Assembly: GCA_009602725.1 (NCBI GenBank)
Contig: WELB01000095.1
Coordinates: 75,723 to 87,771, forward strand
Direction: 5' to 3'
DNA length: 12,049 nucleotides
Origin: Spirogloea muscicola
Lineage: Eukaryota > Streptophyta > Zygnematophyceae > Spirogloeales > Spirogloeaceae
Shown: one piece after another, positions 1 to 12,049 of the stretch
How the letters are laid out: each line of letters opens with the position of its first letter
Numbering within the stretch: the stretch's first letter is position 1
Position numbers and translations under genes: made by a program
The notes under the pieces: model-generated
Told to the model about the DNA's origin: nothing
Seen by the model: only the letters and a program-made list of their open reading frames with translations
The model's database searches: none

Positions 1-5919
<5,919 letters not shown>

Positions 5920-6017
5920 CGAGCCTGTTAGCGAGGACGTGGAGGCTCTCTTAGGGTGGAGCTTGTGTACAAGCCGTCAGACTCTTCTGCAGCCATGCTG
6001 GTATCTTTATTGCACAT

Positions 6018-6055
6018 GGAAGTTGGGTATCCAGTAGGAAGTTGGGTATGCAGTA
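6018..6055 (+). repeat. Two-copy 19-bp tandem repeat in the 3' UTR of the FtsHi gene
   Basis: GGAAGTTGGGTATCCAGTA at 6018-6036 is followed directly by a second copy at 6037-6055 with one C-to-G difference. A short GTA run follows. It lies about 100 bases past the FtsHi stop codon and is probably transcribed in its 3' UTR. Confidence 0.9.
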
Positions 6056-6370
6056 GTAGTATTTGCTACCCCACTCCATAGCTTGATTTTTCCACGTTGG
6101 TAGTTAACTTCACTTCCCCACAGCTTAACTTTGCACATATTGGTGCAAGAGTGGGTACAGGACTCTAGCCTGTGCCATTGTCGCAGTGTTATCTCGGAGC
6201 CAAGATTAAAATTGCAGCGCTACACGCTGACCTACTTTGCTGAGGATTGTGAATTTCAAAAACGTCCCATGTCTTTCGAGCTGCCATTCACAGTATGTTA
6301 GACTTCACGGAAGCCTTACTTAGTATGCTGCACCAGACATGAACACGGGACCAAAATTGTGGTGCAAGAG

Positions 6371-6375
6371 TGTAA
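6371..6375 (+). terminator. Possible TGTAA poly(A) signal for the FtsHi gene
   Basis: TGTAA is the usual poly(A) signal of many chlorophyte nuclear genes. This copy lies 452 bases after the FtsHi stop codon and is the only one I found between the two convergent stop codons on this strand. The pentamer is short and also occurs in introns (near 985 and 5039), so it is only suggestive. Confidence 0.35.
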
Positions 6376-6670
6376 TTTATGCTTAGGTTGACTGTGTTTG
6401 CTGTCCAAACTCAGAGATTATGTGTTGACAGTCGCAGCGTGAGCACCGATCAGTTGCCACTCCCACAGCAGTTAGATGAATCAGAAGGGAAGGAAAGCCG
6501 GTACATGAGAGCACAAGGCCCCAAGACCCTGACTGGTCAAAATTGTCGTCATGTTGATCCATGAAAGAATAGGTGGCAGCCTGCCTGTAGGATTTCCCGG
6601 CATCGCAGTATGCAGTCCATGACAACATATGTTATGCGTGACACAGGCTGATAAAGGCCAGGGCAATGGA

Positions 6671-7700
6671 CTAGTTTGGAGATAATATCTTCTGTGCAAA
6701 GAGGCGCTTGCGTACCCAGAACACGAGCAGCTCGGCCGTGATCTTGCGCTCGTCAATCAAGAACGGCTCCACAGTACTTGGTGTTCCGCCGTGTGAAGTC
6801 AACGAGAAGCCGCGTGGGCCTAGATTGGACAGAGAGTGTCTATGAGCAAATGGGTTATGAACTAGCTACAAGCCTGACGAGCAGCAAAGGTGCCAGGTAA
6901 TATACAAATGCTGACCTCACAAGAGCAGACACAAGGTGAGGTAGCTAGCCAATGCTGACCAAGTCAGCAGTGGTCGGCATAGAATCTTCCAAAAGTAAGA
7001 TATTGCCAGCCTATGAGCAGGCCTGACATAGACAATGAGAGTGAGGTACCTTCAAGAGTGCCGCTGGGAAAGTAGGCCCAGAAGCAGTATGGGACAGGCC
7101 CCTTGACAAAGCTGCCGCGCAACTGCAGATTGAGACAATGCAACACGAGGAGCATTGAATGGCGCGTTTGTGGCTTACAACACTGGAAAGCACCCCTTGC
7201 GGAGATGAGGATATTGCCTTGCAGATATATCTGTCAACCTCGTCCACTCTCACAAACTTTGCCCTGCCTCAATCCTATGATTAAAGCAGCAAGATTTCCA
7301 GCAGTTGGAGGCCATTGCAAGCCAGCGGATCTGCCCCTCCTGGATTCACAAAGATCTGTGTTGTCGTCTGAAGTTGCTGGACGACCTCAGCACGCGTGTT
7401 ATGGGCATGTAGACTCCTGCGCCTGCTGTCAAGCTTGGGTGGGGTGAGCACTCCGTCAGGTAGAGGTGACTCCTCATCGCCAGCTGCTCCTGTGCCTATT
7501 CATGACCAGCTAACGGACGTGGCAGCCTCTTCCCTTGCTGGAAGGTTCAGAGGAAGTAGGTGTTTCTCCTCACCTGGTTGTCAGCAAATGTGAGGTCAAC
7601 ACTGCTCACATCCGGTTCCTTCTCTAGTGCCGCTGCGAGCTGAGGAATGACCTCGCCATTCATGACCTCCCCAATGGGCCGCACGATGGCGGCCTTCTTC
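6671..7700 (-). other. DUF2996 / NdhV-like domain
   Basis: The domain is built from the 3' part of exon 7980-7574 and exons 7122-7050 and 6819-6671. The joins are phase 0 (ADNQ to LRGSF) and phase 1 (TLEG to PRGF), and no stop interrupts the spliced frame. The signature is the block GGTPSTVEPFLIDERK followed by an amphipathic helix (TAELLVFWVRKRLFAQKIL) close to the C-terminus, as in cyanobacterial members. The intron 7573-7123 is 451 bases long. It could hide a further exon, but the direct join already gives a domain of normal length. Confidence 0.7.
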
Positions 7701-8949
7701 CCTGCTGCCTTCCCAGCAGGCTTCTTCTCGTCAGCCTTGGCAGCGGCAACGGCCTCGCCAGTCACCACCTTAACAGCCGGCTTGCCATTCTCCTCGTCGC
7801 CTTTGTCAGTACGCAAGGGCGAAGGCGACTGTTTCGGAAGGCTGTCTGCCTCCTTCTGCTCAGGCGGCACTTGTGGCGGAGCGCTACCACCGGAGGGCAG
7901 CGCATCCTTAGCTTCCACTTCCGAGGCACCCTGTGCTGGTTGCACTGGGGCTTTCTCCTCACCACCGGCAAGAGGTGGAGCTGCGGCATCGGGAGCAGGG
8001 TGTGAGCTGGCACACTATCACAGCACAGTCTGCCTATAGAGCCTATGAACATTCTGTCTCTGGGTATTCACAGACCAATCTGACCGTTGTGCACGCAAGC
8101 GAAGCGCTGATGCAACCGCAAGGGCCAAACCAGCTGAACTCAGTTTGCTCCTTGGGCAGCATCAGCAGGACTCCAAGTGGGCCACGGGCATCAAGTGCAA
8201 AGTGGGTGGTCCGGGACTGAGTGGGAGCACCCGCTAACCTGGGATGGTGATGGTGTTGTTGAAGCCGTCCACGCCGTCGCCGGTGCTGGGCTGGTCGGTG
8301 GCGTGCCGCCACCGGCCGTCCACGATGAACTTGTAGCTGTACGTCCCCGGCGCCAGGCTCTGCAACGTGGCCAGGCGCGCTGCAGATCCATTGGAAGAAG
8401 CGGGTTCGAGTCCAATTTGGCTTTGCTTTCGGGCGGACCTGCTTGGGAACCCGAGGTCTATTTGGTGATGGATTTGATTTCGAGCATACCTGCGTGAGCG
8501 TGAAGGCGGCGCCGTCGGCGGCGCGCGCCATGGGCAGCTGCGCGCCCCAGCCGCAGAAGTCGCCCGTGAGCCGCACGTCGTCGCCGCCGCCGGCCCACCG
8601 GAACTCCACCTCCCGCGCGCCGTCGCCGTTGCCGCCGGCTGCCGGCGCCTCCGCCGCTGCCACCGCCACAAGCGCCGGCCGCCAGCCTCAGCTCTGGCGG
8701 TCACGGGGAAGTGATCTGGCGGCCTACATTGTCGTGAGGGCGGCCGCGACGGGCTCGCCGTCGTCCTGCCGAGAGGCAGGCTGGCGCAGCGAGCCAGGAT
8801 GAGAGCCGCTCCGAAGCGCGTCTGCGCCTGCGGCGGCGGCGGCGGCGGAGGCGGCGGGCTCGGACCTGCGGCGGCGGTGTCTGCGCCAGTGGCCGCCGCC
8901 GCCNGGCGGCGCCGGCGGCGGCGGCCGCGGCGGCGGGCAGGGCCGCCAT
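6671..8949 (-). CDS. CBM48 - linker - DUF2996 (NdhV-like) fusion protein, 6 exons
   Basis: Exons in transcript order: 8949-8728, 8656-8490, 8359-8239, 7980-7574, 7122-7050, 6819-6671 (stop TAG). All introns are GT-AG and phases agree from exon 2 onward. Exons 2-3 encode a CBM48/AMPK-beta-type module: VEFRWAGGGDDVRLTGDFCGW, then PGTYSYKFIVDGRW and GFNNTITI. The glucan-binding Trp (CGW, GRW), Lys (YKF) and Asn (FNN) positions are kept. Exon 4 starts with a Pro/Glu/Lys/Ala-rich disordered linker (KKPAGKAAGKKA) and enters a second domain: VIPQLAAALEKEPDVSSVDL, then VPYCFWAYFPSGTLEGPRGF and PSTVEPFLIDERKITAELLV. I recognise this, from memory of the PSTLESFMIDERKVT-type motif, as DUF2996, the family of NdhV of the cyanobacterial and plastid NDH-1 complex. 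The fusion is supported by phase (CCA G + CT) and by the absence of an in-frame ATG in exon 4 before the domain. Start choice: ATG 8949 has a good context (GCCATGG) and an Ala-rich, transit-like beginning, but needs the N at 8904 to hide one extra base (mod 3). ATG 9118 is in phase as written, in weaker context. A starch-associated plastid location is inferred. Confidence 0.72.
8239..8656 (-). other. CBM48 glucan-binding module (two exons)
   Basis: Exon 8656-8490 carries the first half (EFRWAGGGDDVRLTGDFCGW, ending FTLTQ) and exon 8359-8239 the second half (LAPGTYSYKFIVDGRW to NNTITIP). Together they span the usual length of about 80 residues of an AMPK-beta/PTST-type CBM48. The two Trp, the Lys and the Asn that contact alpha-1,4-glucan in AMPK-beta have equivalents, so binding to starch is expected. 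The intron between them (8489-8360) falls in the loop before the PGxYxYKF strand. Confidence 0.88.
8815..8945 (-). repeat. GGC/GCC trinucleotide low-complexity tract with an ambiguous base
   Basis: Runs of CGG/GGC repeat units occupy most of this stretch. Depending on frame, the minus strand reads poly-Ala, poly-Pro or poly-Arg. A single N at 8904 sits inside the repeat, so its true length is doubtful. The tract covers the putative first exon of the CBM48-DUF2996 gene. Confidence 0.85.
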
Positions 8950-9118
8950 GGCCGCCGTCGCAGGCTGCCAGGGAAGGAAGAACTGCTGGACATATTACCA
9001 CCCCCTTTGCGATTACCGTTGTGGTGGATTCATCGTGCCACAATGTCTGCCGCCAGGACTTGCCGCCCATGTAACGGTGAAACGGCAGACCCTGGACTCC
9101 ACAAGGCGCGCGCCGCAT

Positions 9119-10131
9119 GAAATCGAAAGGGAGGCCAATTCTAGCCTTACAGATGTCCTGTTAACTGGGTAATGAGCTGGCTAGGGGGACACTAACATCC
9201 CCGAGTGATCACATCCCTATCTGCCAAGCTATACTGAGGAGCCAAACCACCACCACGGAAGCCCCTAGCCTGGGCTAATGCACGACCAGCCCGCTGGTGA
9301 ATCGCGAGTGCCTGGAAGCGCTGCAGACTCAATTATAGCCGCATTCTATAGCATGCAATGAGGGCTTGCGGGACGCTAGAATGGCCTAAGCTACCCGCCC
9401 GACTACGTTAGCGGGCATCAACATGCAGTGCCAGGCGATGGAGGCGCATTGAGCTGCTAGTAGACACCTGCACCACCATCATCGTTCTCTGCACTGCAAC
9501 TGCTCTTTCTACCCCCTTTCCACTGTGCTCCTTAGCGTCAGAGGAATGTTACCCAGCACTGGAAGTTTGTGCATCACTCCCTTTCACAAGGAAGCCCTGC
9601 ATCGCACTGGCAGGAAGGCAGCCACTTGACCTGCATCAAAGTGACGAGTGCCACGCCACACCGGCATACTTGAACTCCAACTTTCCTTCTGTGATTTTGC
9701 ACACCTACTTTGTGTGCTGCTTAATAGCTCGTCTTCACATATCCCCCAAGCTCTCACCTACTCGCCCTCTTACACATCGCCGCTCTTGCAACCTTGCATA
9801 CGAGTGCACGCATTCCAGGCCTGGCTAATTAACACTACTGCAAGTAACGCATCAGTCAAACCACGGCTTCGGTTGCTCAATCACGGTAACTCTCCTCAAA
9901 CGGCTTATCAGATTATTGACAACCTCAACAGGCACTCGTTGTCATCAAAGGATCCCAGCCAGATCTGGTAAGCCTAACAGAAGTGGCAACTGTGGATGTC
10001 CTTATCACAGCACAGAATTTGAAAAAATGTCGCACCATTGCTTCGCGTATTAATCAAATCTACATCCCAAAAGCATCAGAGAGCTTGATCATCTTGTGGA
10101 GAAGGAGTAGCTCCTACTGATAGTCTGGGCT
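9119..10131. other. Intergenic region upstream of the CBM48-DUF2996 gene and downstream of the next gene
   Basis: About 1 kb separates two genes on the same (-) strand, so it should hold the promoter and 5' UTR of one and the 3' UTR of the other. Composition is mixed, with a pyrimidine-rich stretch at about 9475-9535. A 107-codon open frame on the + strand (9648-9971) has a low-complexity Ser/Thr/Leu composition and no family likeness, so I do not call it. I see no tRNA, repeat or mobile element. Confidence 0.6.
9770..9774 (-). terminator. Possible TGTAA poly(A) signal for the unrecognised minus-strand gene
   Basis: The + strand reads TTACA, i.e. TGTAA on the minus strand, 358 bases beyond the TAA stop codon at 10132-10134. 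Position and strand fit a chlorophyte poly(A) signal, but a pentamer is weak evidence alone. Confidence 0.3.
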
Positions 10132-11883
10132 TTATTCATGCAAGGTCTCAGGGCCTGATGGAGCATGTCCAATTTCGCCCTTCACACCACCAACGTGCGC
10201 TTTCACACTGAACCAGCTCAGCACAATCAGTACAATGGGATCGACGCCAGTGGTTCCCCTCAAGCGCAACACAGCTGAGCTCTTCACGCCCAGAAAAGTG
10301 CCAACCTCCTCCCCAGGCTCCCCCTCTCTCTTCTTTGCAGTGAATACGAAGCTGTTCCCATTCTTGGACTTCTGGAGTTCCACCATGCTCGGGCCAAGAG
10401 TTGGCCGCTCTGAGCCGTCAACCTGCAGCATGAGCGGACAGCTCAATAACTTCCCTCTGCCTTCAAAGTAAACCTCTACCCCAGTAATTGCTACACCTGT
10501 GCTGCGTCTCTTCTGTCTATTGAGTCATTGCAAGACAAGACCATCACAGAGGACCACCAGTACTGGATGAACCTCTGGCATAATGGACAGGGAGCATTGC
10601 AGTACCTGGGACGAAAGGGCAGCGAACAAGCGGTCCTTGACAAATTGCACCCCCACTGGCCGCCCATTGGCATACAGGCGCACCTCCGTAGCGCCTCCAA
10701 TTGAGCAGCGGTAATTGTCGCCCGAGTGCCACGGGTAGTCGTTGTGCTCACGCACAAGAAGCATGATGACCTCGCCTGTGGCGCCATCCTGCCGAGCACC
10801 GCACCATTTGCCAAGAGTGTGAGCAAGCCTGGTTCTTACAGAAGCGCACAACCATCACATCTGCAAGAGTTTCCCCTGACTGACACCTAGCAGCAGTGGC
10901 TCCCTCATATCCCAATATTGACCAGTGGCCTAAATGCTTCGCAAGAGCTGAGGATGGCCTCCTCGACTGTGTCTTCAAAAGGCCAACTCCATCTGCGTGC
11001 CTGCACCAGGCTTATACTACTGCCCAAAGTCTCTTTCTCTAACAGAAGCTCAGACGTCGGGTGATTCGCATGCTCTGCAGATATTGCTCTACCTTGATGC
11101 TGGCCGAGCGGGTGCTGGGGTGGTGCTCGAGGTACAAGAGAGGCTTAAGCTGCCACACAACGATAAAGGCTCATCATTACAGTGCTCCTTGATGCTCTTA
11201 AGAGGCACCAGGGCTCAGTTGCAGGAACAGATGAACAGCAAGGAAGCCCAGTGCGCCAGCATTGCATAACCTGTTTGACCTCTTAACCACTTAGACTGCT
11301 GCTTTCAAAAGTCATAGCCATCGAGCGCCACAATGAAGGCAACATTCCTGTGACCTCAACAGGCAACTGACGTGGAGTCAGTCTACCTACCTGGTTCAGC
11401 TCGGCAGCTCCTTCCGCCGAAACATCGCCTGCGTAGACCATACGGTCGCCTGCGAGGCCCTTGGACGGCTTCAACGTCACCATGTTGCCTGCAGCCCTGT
11501 ATGGACCACACAGCAAGCAGATTACTCTCGGTCTGAAGGCCCGGCCGCACCACCAGATAAAGCCGATAACATAGTCACGTGTCGCTGTTGAAGAGCTTAA
11601 TAACATCGTCCAGAATCAAGCGCCACCTCCAGCCTCGCGCCCGCAGTGGCAGTGGCACTCGACGGCGAGCTCGGCCTTGGTTCGCAGAAAGCTGCTCAGC
11701 AAAGCTCCTGTGCCAGGGGAGCTTGGCATCCGGCGCGCCGGCAGTGCTGCGGGCGCGCGTACCTGATGGCGTTGCGTATGGTGCTGAGGAGCGCGGCGTC
11801 GATGTGGAGCTCCTTGGCCTGGCGGGCCACGCGCGACGGAGAGCTCCGGCGGTAAGCGTGCGGGCGAGCTGAGTGGTCAGCTC
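10132..11883 (-). CDS. Unrecognised multi-exon gene, probably 5' partial; C-terminus faintly LOR/tubby-like
   Basis: Best-supported exons in transcript order: about 11883-11763 (start uncertain), 11496-11391, 11149-11093 (or to 11056), 10972-10923, 10788-10606, 10422-10132 (stop TAA). Joins that agree in phase: 11763 to 11496 (NAIR then AAGNMVTLKPSKG), 11391 to 11149 (AAELNQ then LKPLLYLEHHPSTR), and 10606 to 10422 (AALSSQ then VDGSERPTLG). The path between 11093 and 10788 is unresolved; segments such as TVEEAILSSCEAFRPL and ADVMVVRF look coding, but I could not fix every splice. The last two exons give a beta-rich stretch (EVRLYANGRPVGVQFVKDRL, NSFVFTAKK) ending in a hydrophobic segment GVDPIVLIVLSWFSV. 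That layout resembles the final strands and buried helix of LOR (LURP-one-related) proteins, but the likeness is too weak to name it. Upstream, 12049 to about 11930 reads Ala/Arg/Ser/Pro-rich in one frame, as a transit peptide might, and the gene may extend past the window edge. Two neighbouring genes instead of one cannot be excluded. Confidence 0.5.
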
Positions 11884-11901
11884 CTGCCGGAAGGAGCTGA
11901 C
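11876..11901. repeat. Perfect 9-bp inverted repeat (hairpin)
   Basis: GTCAGCTCC at 11876-11884 is the exact reverse complement of GGAGCTGAC at 11893-11901, with an 8-base loop between. On the minus strand the sequence CTTCCGGCAG, a possible splice acceptor for the first visible exon of the unrecognised gene, lies across the loop. Function is unknown. Confidence 0.85.
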
Positions 11902-12049
11902 TCCGCCTCAAGCTCGGAACTTGAGCGCCCGCGCCGGGCTACAGCAGCGGGCGGGCCGGACGCGCTCGGGCCCGCGGCGGCGTCGGCCAGCGGCGGCGCA
12001 GGCCGTCGCTGCCGTCGTCGTCTCGAATGGCTGTGGCTGTGGCGGCGGC

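Larger units (their letters stand above)
5920..6670. other. Convergent intergenic region / 3' UTRs
   Basis: These 751 bases separate the stop codons of two genes that point at each other. They are more AT-rich than the coding parts and contain the 19-bp tandem repeat and a TGTAA box. The short open frames here overlap one another on both strands, lack splice logic and resemble no protein I know. Confidence 0.7.

Noticed and set aside
7103-8220. Plus-strand open frames across the DUF2996 and linker exons
   Set aside because: They mirror the Lys/Ala/Pro-rich linker and introns of the minus-strand gene and show no domain.
8395-8420. A tRNA-like B-box (GGTTCGAGTCC)
   Set aside because: The flanking bases do not form a T-arm stem, no A-box or acceptor stem lies at the right spacing, and the sequence falls inside a CBM48 intron.
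9648-9971. A 107-codon open frame on the + strand in the intergenic region
   Set aside because: It has low-complexity composition, no recognisable motif and no splice context, and it lies where a 3' UTR or promoter is expected.
11318-11352. A minus-strand segment reading AFIVALDGYDF followed by a stop, resembling a LOR C-terminus
   Set aside because: No donor and acceptor pair brings it into phase with the upstream exon ending at 11391. The phase-0 join to 11149 fits better.
11368-11390. A very short 24-base intron candidate after 11391 on the minus strand
   Set aside because: It is far below the other introns in length and is a multiple of three without a stop, so it would be read-through or part of a longer intron.

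Overview
The window reads as nuclear DNA from a plastid-bearing eukaryote, most likely a chlorophyte green alga. The genes are split by many short GT-AG introns (about 70-450 bases), the code is standard, and base composition is moderately GC-rich with very GC-rich gene starts. At least two of the products belong to plastid or cyanobacterial families. No bacterial operon structure, rRNA, tRNA, CRISPR array or transposon is visible. The species cannot be named from this sequence.

Layout. (1) Bases 1-5919, + strand: the 5'-truncated remainder of a gene I could splice into 18 exons with consistent phases. It encodes an FtsH-type AAA+ membrane ATPase whose zinc-protease motif is destroyed (REAAV in place of HEXXH). 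Its C-terminal half matches the plant plastid FTSHI4 type as I remember that family. (2) Bases 5920-6670: a convergent intergenic stretch with a 19-bp tandem repeat and a TGTAA-type poly(A) signal. (3) Bases 6671-8949 (possibly to 9118), - strand: a six-exon gene joining an N-terminal CBM48 starch/glycogen-binding domain, a charged Pro/Ala/Lys linker and a C-terminal DUF2996 (NdhV-like) domain. (4) Bases 9119-10131: about 1 kb with no gene I can support. (5) Bases 10132 to about 11883, - strand, probably running off the right edge: a multi-exon gene I do not recognise. Several of its exons have matching phases, and its C-terminus faintly resembles the LOR/tubby-like fold.

How they fit together. 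All recognisable products point to the plastid: a protease-dead FtsHi ATPase, known in plants from the Ycf2/FtsHi inner-envelope import motor, and a protein that would tie a carbohydrate-binding module to a domain otherwise linked to the photosynthetic NDH-1 complex. The genes lie in separate transcription units (one +, two -), and nothing shows co-regulation. The CBM48-DUF2996 fusion is the most unusual item. It rests on splice-phase agreement and on the lack of any start codon of its own for the DUF2996 part.

Limits. Exon boundaries were found by eye from splice sites, phase and protein likeness. Family assignments come from memory of motifs, not from searches.
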